A stretch of DNA of 34,977 bases from an uncultured Campylobacter sp. Lineage in GTDB: Bacteria > Campylobacterota > Campylobacteria > Campylobacterales > Campylobacteraceae. The first letter of the stretch is position 1. Each line of letters starts with the position of its first letter. The notes below the pieces were generated by a model. It made no database searches and had not been told where the DNA came from. It saw only the letters and a list, made by a program, of their open reading frames with translations. Location of the stretch: NCBI RefSeq assembly GCF_937921625.1, contig NZ_CAKZTI010000009.1, positions 1 through 34,977 on the forward strand, in the 5' to 3' direction. Below are positions 1-8,264 of this stretch, in pieces. The position numbers were made by a program, and so were the translations under genes.

Positions 1-24
1 AAAGTTATATTATTTCTTTAAGAA

Positions 25-36
25 TAAGCATGCTTA
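25..36. promoter_or_regulatory. 12-bp palindrome upstream of dba (first copy)
   Basis: TAAGCATGCTTA is a perfect palindrome 34 bases before the dba start. It sits where a promoter or operator would be expected, but no clear -10 box can be assigned and the window edge cuts off the rest of the upstream region. A regulator site is only a possibility. Confidence 0.25.
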
Positions 37-69
37 GGATTAAATTTTATTAGGAAAGGACGGTTTGAA

Positions 70-237
70 ATGGAATTTCTTATTTTGACGCTATTTTTGA
101 TCAGCGGGCTTATATTATATTTTAAGCCGCAGAGGAAAAATCTAGCTACGGGCTGTGCGGCGGCAGGCTGCGCGATACTGATCGCGCTCGAGTTTTACGT
201 AAATTTATGGGTCGTCGTGCCGGTAGGCAACTTTTAG
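70..237 (+). CDS. dba: Dba, small membrane partner of DsbI (copy 1)
   Basis: Encodes 55 residues. A hydrophobic helix covers about residues 2-18, followed by a basic turn (KPQRK) and a second helix at about 25-47, ending in VVPVGNF. Size, topology and position just before dsbI match Dba of Campylobacter jejuni, a small inner-membrane protein encoded upstream of DsbI and made in coupling with it. A purine-rich stretch (AGGAAAGGACGG) precedes the ATG. The stop is part of TAGGAGG, so the ribosome binding site of dsbI overlaps the dba stop, which fits translational coupling. The second copy at 10415-10582 ends in the near-identical VVPMGNF. The biochemical role is unknown; assistance to DsbI is inferred from family knowledge. 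Confidence 0.8.
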   Translation: MEFLILTLFLISGLILYFKPQRKNLATGCAAAGCAILIALEFYVNLWVVVPVGNF

Positions 238-246
238 GAGGGCGAT

Positions 247-960
247 ATGCAAAATTTAGAACAAAATCAAATTCCCGCCGCCGAGCGAGGATTTTTCAAC
301 CTAATGTCGCTAGCCATCATTGCCCTCGTGGCGCTCCCGGTCGGTATAGCCTGCTTGATACTGGGCTTTGGTATGGGGGATAGCCCGTGCGTGATGTGCT
401 GGGCGGAGAGGATCACGATGATAGCCATCAGCCTTATCGCGCTTTTTATCCTTAGATACGGCTTAAGACCCGGCTACGTCGCGGCGCTTTTGCTAATGGC
501 TTGCTGGGGGATATTCAACGGCTTTATCCACTACAGCCTTGATGGGACGTTCGGCGGCTACCTCGACATAAAGCAGGGTTTCGGACTTGAAATTTTAGGT
601 GCGCACACGCAGCTTTGGGTCATCGTCGTGGATTTTTGCGTAATCGCATTTTTGGCGGTCATATTTTTATGTAGCAAAAATTTAGGTGAGATAATGAAAA
701 AGAGCACGAGCGGCGAATACGGCGAGTTTTTGCGCTATTTGCCTCTGGGCAAGATTGCAAATTTAATCTTCATCGTCATCATCGCCGCAAACTGCGCGCA
801 GGCTTTCATTGTCTCAGGCCCGCCGCCGTATCTAGGCTCTAGTACGCCGGCTAGACTAAGTCTTGATCCCGCCAAATGGTTTTGGGAGAAAGATCACTGG
901 CAAAGCGCGCTTGATTTTAGATTTGATTGGAATCCGGAGCTTCCGGATCTGCCAAACTAA
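247..960 (+). CDS. dsbI: DsbI, DsbB-family thiol-quinone oxidoreductase (copy 1)
   Basis: Encodes 237 residues with about five membrane helices. The redox motif PCVMCW lies at the periplasmic end of the first helix pair, as in DsbB/DsbI proteins that pass electrons from periplasmic thiols to quinone. The next periplasmic loop (HYSLDGTFGGYLDIKQGFGLE) has no cysteine, unlike classical DsbB. After the last helix comes a tail with GPPPYL and WFWEKDHW, ending ELPDLPN. In C. jejuni DsbI this tail continues into a propeller domain. Here the gene stops and a separately secreted propeller begins 11 bases later. The start has a good AGGAGG six bases upstream that overlaps the dba stop. Physiological substrates are unknown. 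Confidence 0.85.
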   Translation: MQNLEQNQIPAAERGFFNLMSLAIIALVALPVGIACLILGFGMGDSPCVMCWAERITMIAISLIALFILRYGLRPGYVAALLLMACWGIFNGFIHYSLDGTFGGYLDIKQGFGLEILGAHTQLWVIVVDFCVIAFLAVIFLCSKNLGEIMKKSTSGEYGEFLRYLPLGKIANLIFIVIIAANCAQAFIVSGPPPYLGSSTPARLSLDPAKWFWEKDHWQSALDFRFDWNPELPDLPN

Positions 961-971
961 GGAGCAAAAAG

Positions 972-1868
972 ATGAAAAAGCTGATGATTTTTATGGCGCT
1001 AGCGGCTCTGGCGTTTGGGTTTGAGTTTAATCTTGATAGCAAAGCGGGCGCGCTTGAAGGCGTGAAAGAGCTCGGCGCACCGAGTGCTGAAGTGAGTTTA
1101 AGCCTACAAAACGACGCACCGATTACGGGGGCGGACTACGACGCAGATAAAAAGCAGTTTGCGCTGGTTTCGAAAAATAACGAATTTTACGTTGCGGACG
1201 AAAATTTAAAGCCGCTTAGATACGGCAAGCACGATCGCCACTTTATAATGGAGATGGAAGCGACCGTGGGCGCAGCGTGGTACAAAAACGAGCTCGGCAT
1301 GATAAGCTTTAATAAAACCTTCGTATTTTATGAGCCTACGGACGGGCTTAGTGCAGAGGAGCAAAATAGCCAATGGAGGCATTTGACCGAGGGCTGGGAT
1401 AAATGGAAGCTAAATGATCTCGGCAACAAAGGGCGCTTCTCCACGCTTCGAGCAAAGCAGCAATATATCCTCGGCTGGGATTACGACGCGGCTGCGAATA
1501 AATTTATCGTTGCGTCCGTGCCTAACGACGTGAGAGATTATTGGAGCGTGGCGGTGTTTGACGGCGACGATAAGATGATTTTGGAGGAGTTTATTCCGCA
1601 AATCGGCTCAAATTTAAAGCTAAAAGAGGGCAGGAGTCTAGGCGAATACTATGTCACGGGCATCGACGCTCAGCCTGATGCCGTTTATCTTTTGAGTAAA
1701 AATTTCTCGACCATTTTAAAGCTAAATTTACAAACGCATGCAATTGAGGATGCGTATAGTTTTAGCGGGGCGGCAAACGCAAGAGCGCTTGCGGTGAAAG
1801 ACGGCAAATTTTATGTTTTTTCGCGCGAAGGCAAAGAAAATAAAGTTTTCATATACGATATGAAATAA
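972..1868 (+). CDS. Secreted beta-propeller partner of DsbI (copy 1)
   Basis: Encodes 298 residues from the ATG at 972, which follows GGAGCAAAAAG. A longer in-frame start at 927 would overlap dsbI and bury the signal peptide, so it was rejected. Residues 1-17 form a Sec signal peptide (MKKLMIFMALAALAFGF). The mature part has repeating blade-like units such as ITGADYDADKKQFALVS and VTGIDAQPDAVYLLSK, and contains no cysteine. It corresponds to the C-terminal propeller domain of the single-chain C. jejuni DsbI. It is closely related along its length to the protein at 8753-9640. A scaffold or substrate-binding role for DsbI is inference. The gene lies 11 bases after dsbI and 22 before the Mo enzyme. 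Confidence 0.7.
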   Translation: MKKLMIFMALAALAFGFEFNLDSKAGALEGVKELGAPSAEVSLSLQNDAPITGADYDADKKQFALVSKNNEFYVADENLKPLRYGKHDRHFIMEMEATVGAAWYKNELGMISFNKTFVFYEPTDGLSAEEQNSQWRHLTEGWDKWKLNDLGNKGRFSTLRAKQQYILGWDYDAAANKFIVASVPNDVRDYWSVAVFDGDDKMILEEFIPQIGSNLKLKEGRSLGEYYVTGIDAQPDAVYLLSKNFSTILKLNLQTHAIEDAYSFSGAANARALAVKDGKFYVFSREGKENKVFIYDMK

Positions 1869-1890
1869 AGCCCACATTTAAGGAGAAGAG

Positions 1891-4182
1891 ATGCAAAGAC
1901 GTTCTTTCTTAAAAGGCGCGGGAGCGGCTCTGGCTACGGCGGGAGCCTCTCCAAGCCTATTTGGTATGGAGCAGTTTGAGGTGGATTTTAAACCGAAATC
2001 CTATAAAAACGAGCAGGGCGTAGAGTATCACTATCTCACCTGTCCTAGAAACTGCCGCGACGCCTGTTCGATGATCGCAGAGATCAAAGACGGTAAGATG
2101 GTTAGTATCAAGGGCGATCCGAAACACCCTTTAACGCAAGGCACGGTCTGCGTTAAAGGTCATACTTACGCAATGCATCTATACAATGCCGATCGCATAA
2201 TGTATCCGATGAAGCGCGTCGGTAAAAAGTGCGAGGGCAAATGGGAGCGCATCAGTTGGGATCAAGCGCTAAAAGAGATAGCCGCGAAGCTTACCGAGAT
2301 CAAGGCGAAATACGGCGGCGAGGCGCTGACGGAATTTGTCTATTCGGGCAACGAAGGGCATATCTCAAAGACGATCGCGCCGGGAAATTTCTTTGAAAAA
2401 TACGGCGCTACAAGGCTTGTACGTAACCCGTGCGACTGGCCGCGCTATGCGGGCACGCCGAGCGTTATCGGCACGGACTTTTCAAAAGACGCGCTGGAAG
2501 TGGATGAGAGCGATATGTATATCAGCTGGGGCTCAAACGAAGCCTATACGGCGGTGCACTGGATTAGATTTGCCCACCGCGTCAAAAAACGAGGCGGCAA
2601 GATCATCGTCATAAATACGATCAGAATTCCGCTCGCAAACCAAGCCGATATGTTTATCCAGCTAAAGCCTTCGAGCGATCCGGCATTTTGTCTAGCGGTC
2701 TGCAAATTTTTGATAGAAGAAGATCTATATGATCATGAATTCGTAGAAAAATATACAACCGGCTTTGAGGATCTAGTACATGAGTGCTCACTCTACACTT
2801 ATGGCGAACTATCTGAAATGTGCGGAGCAAGCGTCGATCAGATCAAAGTCTTTGCGCGAGAATACGCCCACGCCAAAGCGCCTGCCATTATGCACGGCGA
2901 CGGCGGCCAAAGACACTTTAACGGAGCAAGGCTAGTGCGCGCGGTTACTTTCTTGCCGGTACTTACGGGCTGCCTTACAAAACTTGGCGGCGGATTATTC
3001 TGGGCTTACGTGCATGTAAAGGGCTGCTTTAACTTCGATAACTGTATGCCAGATCTTTCGCCGAAAGATGCGGAGGGTAAAAAGATAGAGCGCCAGCAGG
3101 TAAGCTACGTAGAATTTGGCAAAGGCATCCAAAAGGAAAATCCGACCTATTTGGGTAAGCCGATAAATACGGTCATTCGCGCCTGTATCAACTACAACTC
3201 AAATTTAATGGTAACGGCGCCGAATACGAATTTAATCAAAAAACGCGTGATGGACGACGATTTTTTCTTGATAGTCATCGATCCTTACGATACCGACACC
3301 TGCGATTACGCTGACTACGTATTGCCGGGCGTTACTTTTATGGAGAGCGAAGATATTCAAAACGATCAAATTTCAGGCTATGTCTGCTACAACGCCCAAA
3401 GCGTCAAGCCGCTGGGCGAAGCCAAGACGAATTTAGAATTTTTTAACGCTCTAGCCAAGGCGATGGGATATACCGAGGAGTGCTTCGACTGGGATAGCGA
3501 GACGGTTTGCAGAAGGTTTTTGGATACGGAATTTGCCAAAAAGCAAAATATCACCTACGAAAAGCTAAAAAGCGTAGGCTGGATCAAACCGTTTAGGACG
3601 CCTGAGACGATGAAGGATCAGTTTCCTTACTACCCTTATGCGCCGAAGGACAAGCTTGTATTCGGTACTAAAAGCGGCAAGTGCGAGCTTTACTCCGAAG
3701 CTTTCAAGGACGCAGGCTATCACCCGGTAATCGATCTCGACGACGATTGGGATTACTACGAAAGGCATAAAAATTTCGGCAAAGATTATTTGAAAAAGTA
3801 TCCGCTTTATTTTATGACGCCGGGTACACAGCTTCAGGATAACTCAAATTGGGGCAATATGCCCTACATCCTAAAACGCGTCATCGTAAAGGGCAACGCC
3901 GAGCTATTTATGACGCGCGAGGATATGCTGGCGCGCGGTATCAAAGAGGGCGATACGGTTGAAGCCACGAATGAAAAGGGCACGGCGATATTTACGGCGG
4001 TTGAGACTAATCAGATGCAGCCGGGCATCGTCTATGCATGGAATAATATCTGGGTCAAAGTCACCAAATCTCGCACGGGAGCGAACATCCTTTGCTCGGA
4101 CGGAGTGAGCGATTTGGGTAACGGATCGACCTATACTGCAAGCTTTTGCGAAGTGCGAAAAGCGGCGCAGCAGATGAGTTGA
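1891..4182 (+). CDS. Tat-exported molybdopterin oxidoreductase, DmsA-like catalytic subunit
   Basis: Encodes 763 residues of the DMSO reductase superfamily, close to the usual length of DmsA-type subunits. Residues 1-25 are a twin-arginine signal with RRSFLK. C51, C55, C59 and C87 form the C-x3-C-x3-C-x27-C motif that binds the [4Fe-4S] cluster. Pterin-binding signatures follow, including YISWGSN and the C-terminal dinucleotide-binding domain from about residue 630. The Mo-ligand region reads RNPCDWPRYAG (C181, D182), which is not a clear match to the serine of DmsA. The enzyme should act in the periplasm with the Fe-S subunit and the membrane anchor encoded downstream. The substrate (an S- or N-oxide or another oxyanion) cannot be told from sequence alone. 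AAGGAGAAGAG precedes the ATG. Confidence 0.85.
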   Translation: MQRRSFLKGAGAALATAGASPSLFGMEQFEVDFKPKSYKNEQGVEYHYLTCPRNCRDACSMIAEIKDGKMVSIKGDPKHPLTQGTVCVKGHTYAMHLYNADRIMYPMKRVGKKCEGKWERISWDQALKEIAAKLTEIKAKYGGEALTEFVYSGNEGHISKTIAPGNFFEKYGATRLVRNPCDWPRYAGTPSVIGTDFSKDALEVDESDMYISWGSNEAYTAVHWIRFAHRVKKRGGKIIVINTIRIPLANQADMFIQLKPSSDPAFCLAVCKFLIEEDLYDHEFVEKYTTGFEDLVHECSLYTYGELSEMCGASVDQIKVFAREYAHAKAPAIMHGDGGQRHFNGARLVRAVTFLPVLTGCLTKLGGGLFWAYVHVKGCFNFDNCMPDLSPKDAEGKKIERQQVSYVEFGKGIQKENPTYLGKPINTVIRACINYNSNLMVTAPNTNLIKKRVMDDDFFLIVIDPYDTDTCDYADYVLPGVTFMESEDIQNDQISGYVCYNAQSVKPLGEAKTNLEFFNALAKAMGYTEECFDWDSETVCRRFLDTEFAKKQNITYEKLKSVGWIKPFRTPETMKDQFPYYPYAPKDKLVFGTKSGKCELYSEAFKDAGYHPVIDLDDDWDYYERHKNFGKDYLKKYPLYFMTPGTQLQDNSNWGNMPYILKRVIVKGNAELFMTREDMLARGIKEGDTVEATNEKGTAIFTAVETNQMQPGIVYAWNNIWVKVTKSRTGANILCSDGVSDLGNGSTYTASFCEVRKAAQQMS

Positions 4183-4310
4183 GTCTGCTTGTCTTACGAC
4201 TAATGTTTAAATTTTAGGCGATACGGAGCTTAGGGTAAACAAATACGACGCGACCGAAAGTCGTGTTGTGCTTTAGGTGGGTGCAGGGAGCGCTTGCGCT
4301 TCCGCTCGCA

Positions 4311-4329
4311 GGGCGGACTTTGTTCGCCC
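4311..4329 (+). promoter_or_regulatory. Stem-loop between the Mo-enzyme and Fe-S subunit genes
   Basis: GGGCGGA and TTCGCCC form a seven-pair stem (one G-T pair) with a five-base loop, 20 bases before the Fe-S subunit start. No T-run follows, so it is not a normal terminator. The 167-base spacer is far longer than the other gaps in this operon. An mRNA processing or attenuation site is possible but unproven. Confidence 0.4.
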
Positions 4330-4349
4330 GAGAAGTAAAGGAAGAAAAA

Positions 4350-4901
4350 ATGAAACGAAAACAAGGATTTTTATTTGATTACAACTTTTGCATAGGCTGT
4401 AAGGCGTGTGAAATTTCATGTCAGGTCTATCATAACCAAGACCCCGATATCAACTGGCGCCATGTCGATATGATGCTAATCCATGAAGATGAGATCGAAA
4501 AGGAAATTTTCATATCGCATTCGTGTCACCATTGCGATGAGCCTGCATGTATGGACGTTTGCCCCGTAGGAGCTTACATTAAGCTTGAAAACGGCATAGT
4601 TCAGCCGCTGCACGATAAATGTATCGGTTGCGGATACTGCATCGTAGCCTGTCCTTACGGCTCGATAACCAAAGACAAAGACGGCAAAGCGCAAAAGTGC
4701 AACCTCTGCGCCGAGAAGCTCGAGCGCGGCGAGGAGCCTGCATGCGTGGCGGGCTGCCCTTGCGATGTACTAAAGCTAGTCGATAGCGACGTGAGCGATA
4801 GCGCGGGGATGGAGAAAGAGATGCCGGGCTTTAAGCGCTTTTTTACTAAGCCGAACATCCGCTTCTATCCTCGTATGAAGCGCAATGAGTTTATCCACTA
4901 A
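4350..4901 (+). CDS. Four-cluster ferredoxin subunit, DmsB-like
   Basis: Encodes 183 residues. The ATG at 4350 is chosen because AAGGAAG lies just upstream and the protein then begins MKRKQGFLFDYNFCIGC, as in DmsB/NrfC-type proteins; a start at 4263 would add unrelated sequence. Four cysteine groups are visible: C14-C17-C20-C24, C59-C62-C67-C71, C91-C94-C97-C101 and C117-C120-C132-C136. These are the ligands for four [4Fe-4S] clusters. The protein should carry electrons from the membrane anchor to the catalytic subunit. It has no signal peptide of its own and probably travels through Tat bound to the catalytic subunit. The downstream chaperone gene starts 10 bases after its stop. Confidence 0.88.
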   Translation: MKRKQGFLFDYNFCIGCKACEISCQVYHNQDPDINWRHVDMMLIHEDEIEKEIFISHSCHHCDEPACMDVCPVGAYIKLENGIVQPLHDKCIGCGYCIVACPYGSITKDKDGKAQKCNLCAEKLERGEEPACVAGCPCDVLKLVDSDVSDSAGMEKEMPGFKRFFTKPNIRFYPRMKRNEFIH

Positions 4902-4911
4902 GGATAAAAAG

Positions 4912-5559
4912 ATGCGTAATTTAAAGCAGAGTCTTTGCGTCGAGGACTTTTTGAGGCAGGTATTTTTGGTGCCTCTTACCGGTGAAAATTTGGACGAGCT
5001 TTTAAATTTGACGCAGGATTTTGCGCCTAAGCTTAAAGAGCATAAATTTATCCTCGAATTTGCCGAATGCAAAAGCGAGCCAAACTTAATTGATGAAATT
5101 CGCTACGAATTCAATAGGCTCTTCGTAGGTCCTAAGCGCCCCAAAGCCGAGCCTTACGAGTCGGTGTATTTCGACTATCAAACGATGTTCGGGGCAAAGA
5201 CAATGCAGGTGCGAAGCTTTTACGAGAGCTCTGGGCTAAAACTCGAGGATGCGCAGCTTGATAAATTTCCCGACGATTTCATCGGGTACGAGCTGCAATA
5301 TCTTTATTTTCTAAGTTTTAGCGCGCTAAAAGCGGAGGATGAGGCTAAATTTAACGAAATTCTGCGTAAAAAGGCGGAATTTATCGCCGCTCATCCGTCG
5401 CAGTGGTTTTGCAAATTTGCCGCTCGTTGCGACGAGCACGCAAATTTAGACCTTTGGAAGAGTTTCGGGAGCTTTTTAAATCTCTACCTAAATAGCGAGA
5501 TGGATGCGCTGAAAAGTGCGCTAAAAGATCCTGAAATTTTTAAAAATTTAAAGGAATGA
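4912..5559 (+). CDS. TorD/DmsD-family maturation chaperone
   Basis: Encodes 215 residues, predicted all-helical and soluble, within the normal size of TorD/DmsD/NarJ-like chaperones. The middle carries the typical stretch around YESVYFDYQTMFGAKTMQVRSFYESSGL. Such proteins bind the Tat leader of a Mo enzyme and hold it until the cofactor is inserted. The ATG at 4912 is preceded by AAGGATAAAAAG; a start at 4885 would lie inside the Fe-S subunit gene and is less likely. Its last codons overlap a possible first ATG of the membrane-anchor gene (ATGA). The chaperone most likely serves the catalytic subunit encoded at 1891-4182. Confidence 0.8.
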   Translation: MRNLKQSLCVEDFLRQVFLVPLTGENLDELLNLTQDFAPKLKEHKFILEFAECKSEPNLIDEIRYEFNRLFVGPKRPKAEPYESVYFDYQTMFGAKTMQVRSFYESSGLKLEDAQLDKFPDDFIGYELQYLYFLSFSALKAEDEAKFNEILRKKAEFIAAHPSQWFCKFAARCDEHANLDLWKSFGSFLNLYLNSEMDALKSALKDPEIFKNLKE

Positions 5560-5561
5560 CA

Positions 5562-6449
5562 ATGGTACAGACGACTTGGGGATGGCTCATAGTCATCTAT
5601 TTGTTTTTAGGCGGTTTAGGCGCCGGGGCGTTTTTGTGCTCGGCTTTGGCTTACAAAGGCTTTTTGGGCTCATTAAACGAGAGGTTTTATAAATTCGGCT
5701 TTCTGCTAGCACCCGTTGCGGTAATAATAGGAACCGCACTTCTGCTGTTTGACTTGGCGCCGAGCGCCGCGATAAATCCTCTTAAAATTTTACAGCTCTA
5801 CACGCGCCCGGTTTCGATGATGAGCATAGGCACATATTTGCTTACGTTTTTCATCGTGGTTAGCGTTTTGGTGCTTTTGCAGATCAAAAAGAGCGGTAAA
5901 ATTTGCGATATGATGCTCGCGTTCGGAGCTATTTTGGCACTTGGAGTGGTGGGATATACGGGGCTACTGCTTTACGTCGTAAAGGCGATCCCGCTTTGGG
6001 CTAGCGTGTGGCTGCCGATTTTATTTACGATCTCCGCGATCTCTACGGGGCTTAGTGCGAACGCCGCCGCTACGCTAAATGCAGGGCACGGGCTAAGCCA
6101 CTGCGCGCATAAATTTCACGTCGTGCTAGTCGCGCTCGAGATCGTTGCGGTGCTAGCGCTGTTTGCGAGCGTGAGAAGTGAGGCTGCGGGTATGGCTAGC
6201 GTAACTAAGATAGTCAGCGGCTCGCTTGCGCCGATGTTTTGGATAGGCTTTGTCATGTTTGGACTTGCTCTGCCGCTGCTGGGCGGAAGTAAATTTATGT
6301 TTCGCAGCTGCAGCGTGAATGCGGACGGCAGCATCTGCGCGCACGGCGGCGAGGAGGTAAAAAGCTGTGTTTATAACGAATACGGCGTGCTTGTGGGCGG
6401 CTTTTGCTTAAGAGCGTTTATCGTGCTCGGCGCGGTCTATATATTTTAA
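5562..6449 (+). CDS. NrfD/DmsC-type membrane anchor subunit
   Basis: Encodes 295 residues with eight or nine hydrophobic helices. The N-terminus, WGWLIVIYLFLGGLGAGAF, is the typical opening of NrfD/PsrC-family quinol-interacting subunits. It should oxidise quinol and anchor the Mo and Fe-S subunits to the membrane. Two starts are possible. ATG at 5556 overlaps the chaperone stop but touches the AAGGA. ATG at 5562 has a six-base spacing from that sequence and was preferred; the difference is two residues. An extra cysteine-bearing loop (RSCSVNADGSICAHGGEEVKSC) sits near the C-terminus before the last helix. The gene ends the operon, with a terminator 18 bases later. Confidence 0.82.
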   Translation: MVQTTWGWLIVIYLFLGGLGAGAFLCSALAYKGFLGSLNERFYKFGFLLAPVAVIIGTALLLFDLAPSAAINPLKILQLYTRPVSMMSIGTYLLTFFIVVSVLVLLQIKKSGKICDMMLAFGAILALGVVGYTGLLLYVVKAIPLWASVWLPILFTISAISTGLSANAAATLNAGHGLSHCAHKFHVVLVALEIVAVLALFASVRSEAAGMASVTKIVSGSLAPMFWIGFVMFGLALPLLGGSKFMFRSCSVNADGSICAHGGEEVKSCVYNEYGVLVGGFCLRAFIVLGAVYIF

Positions 6450-6467
6450 CTCCTCCTTTCTGATACT

Positions 6468-6497
6468 GGTCGGGCGCAAGTCCGACCTTTAAATTTT
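6468..6497 (+). terminator. Rho-independent terminator of the Mo-enzyme operon
   Basis: GGTCGGG and TCCGACC form a seven-pair stem (inner pair G-T) with loop CGCAAG, followed by TTTAAATTTT. It lies 18 bases after the anchor gene and separates this operon from the AT-rich insert. Confidence 0.75.
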
Positions 6498-6644
6498 AAC
6501 TTTAAATTGTGATTTTTCGATAGGCCACCAAAAGAGACACAACATTACATAACTCTTGATTTTAAATATTGTGGGTAAAATTTAACCACATTTGATAGAT
6601 TATGATATTAAATTTGGCAGCAGACATCATAGCTCGTTAAATAA

Positions 6645-8264
6645 CTATTTTCTATCAAATACACAGGACTTTAATTCTTGATAAACACTCATATCTGAAG
6701 TTATTAGCTCTGATAAGTTTATTTTAAATTTATCAGAGCTAATAGGGGTTGAAATTGAGCAAATACTTTTGATCAGCGAAAATTGTGATTTAACATCCGA
6801 ATTTACTAAATCTGTAAAATTTTGTTTGTATTTAACTTCATCAAAGTTTTTTTGATTTACTTCACAATATTTTCTCAATACCTCTTCATCAAATAAATAG
6901 TTTTCGATTTCCCACCTTTTCATTACTCTAAATCTTACATCTTGATTAGCTAAGTACTCTAGCCTCTCTTTTTCTGATACTAGCTTTCCTGATGCCATAT
7001 CTCGATCTCTAAATACCCAAATCTCCATATCAGGAAATACTTTGCCTAATATCGCCAATGCAATACAACTTCTTTGATCCAACTCTGTATTTCCACCGCT
7101 AGAGACGAAAACAGTATCTGGATACTCTGTATTAAAAATATTATTTAAAACTTGAGCGTCAAGCCCTCTTTCAGAGCCATCTGGTCTGGGTCCATCTCGT
7201 CCTTCGCAATAAATAATTCTATTAGGAGCTATTAATCCAGTTAAGTCATCTAGAGCTGTGCTGAAAATAGATTTCCATGTTGTTCTATTATTTGCAACCG
7301 GGGTCAATGTTATAGCTTCTGAAGCAAATCTCATATTATCTTCAAAGTGAATAACTTGACATTTCCCAGATAGCTCTTCTTGAAATGCCCGTAAAAAACC
7401 AATACTGTGAGTTGCAATCCAAATTTGACCTCCATCATCTATTAGTTTATCTATTTCTATTATTAATTTTCTCTGAACTGCTGTATTGATATGTAATTCA
7501 GGCTCATCTAATAAGAATATAGAATTTTTATATTTCTCTCTTCTTAAAAATAAATCTAATAAAATATCAACAACTTCCTTTTCTCCGGCAGAGAGACTAT
7601 CAAATGAGAATGTTATATCTGAATCTGATTTTTTAAAATTTAGCGTACCATTATTTTGTGCCACATTTCCTAAACTAACAATTTCTAAATCTAAACAGTT
7701 TTTTATAGATTGGTTTAATAAGCCCATGACTTCGATCTTAGCTTCAGATGGCCTAATATCTTTCTCTTCCATAGATTTGTTATAAAATCCCAATAATCTT
7801 CTATAATTATTCTCTACTTTACTGTCTAAATTTAATGAACAGCTTGCTCCATCGGAATTGTTTTCAATGTGGTCTGTTGCTCTAATCTCGCTGATATTTA
7901 AACTAGTGTTATAACGATATGGGCTTCTGAATGAAAAAATAATTCTCCTATTGTTCTTATAGAAATCATGATTATGATATAATTCGCTATTGTCAATTAT
8001 ATTGCCCTCATCATCTAAATATTCAATCGATATTAATTCATACGCATTCTTATTGTCTGTTCTGTAGAATATTTCCGGTATACTACCGCTCCCAATGTTC
8101 CCACCATAACTTCTTCCGCATGCAATAAAAGCATCTAAAACACTACTTTTGCCGCATCCATTAGTACCAACCAATGCGATTATTTTCGCTGGCTTATTGC
8201 CTAAATCTAAAGTTAGATCCTTAAATCTTTTAAAATCTTTTATATTTACCTTTGATATTTTCAT
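6645..8264 (-). CDS. AAA15 ATPase fused to DUF4435/TOPRIM domain; PARIS-like (AriA-AriB fusion)
   Basis: Encodes 539 residues. The N-terminal ATPase starts MKISKVNIKDFKRFKDL and shows Walker A GTNGCGKSS (33-41), an ABC-type signature LSAGEKE (224-230), Walker B IFLLDEPELH (249-258) and a switch histidine in ATHS (294-297). From about residue 345 a TOPRIM-like domain follows, with CEG (353-355), RDRD (419-422) and WEIENYL (431-437), the last typical of DUF4435. This order is that of PARIS anti-phage systems with AriA and AriB merged; an OLD-like nuclease is the alternative. In PARIS the ATPase senses phage anti-restriction proteins and releases the TOPRIM toxin, which cleaves host tRNA. The gene is much richer in A+T than its neighbours, which supports recent transfer. 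No strong ribosome binding site is visible. Confidence 0.72.
   Translation of the reverse strand: MKISKVNIKDFKRFKDLTLDLGNKPAKIIALVGTNGCGKSSVLDAFIACGRSYGGNIGSGSIPEIFYRTDNKNAYELISIEYLDDEGNIIDNSELYHNHDFYKNNRRIIFSFRSPYRYNTSLNISEIRATDHIENNSDGASCSLNLDSKVENNYRRLLGFYNKSMEEKDIRPSEAKIEVMGLLNQSIKNCLDLEIVSLGNVAQNNGTLNFKKSDSDITFSFDSLSAGEKEVVDILLDLFLRREKYKNSIFLLDEPELHINTAVQRKLIIEIDKLIDDGGQIWIATHSIGFLRAFQEELSGKCQVIHFEDNMRFASEAITLTPVANNRTTWKSIFSTALDDLTGLIAPNRIIYCEGRDGPRPDGSERGLDAQVLNNIFNTEYPDTVFVSSGGNTELDQRSCIALAILGKVFPDMEIWVFRDRDMASGKLVSEKERLEYLANQDVRFRVMKRWEIENYLFDEEVLRKYCEVNQKNFDEVKYKQNFTDLVNSDVKSQFSLIKSICSISTPISSDKFKINLSELITSDMSVYQELKSCVFDRK

Noticed and set aside
2336..2614. Open frame of 92 codons on the plus strand
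   Set aside because: It lies in another frame inside the Mo-enzyme gene, with low-complexity basic content and no ribosome binding site.
4263..4349. Longer N-terminus of the Fe-S subunit
   Set aside because: The extra residues run through a stem-loop and are unlike the family; a better ribosome binding site and start lie at 4350.
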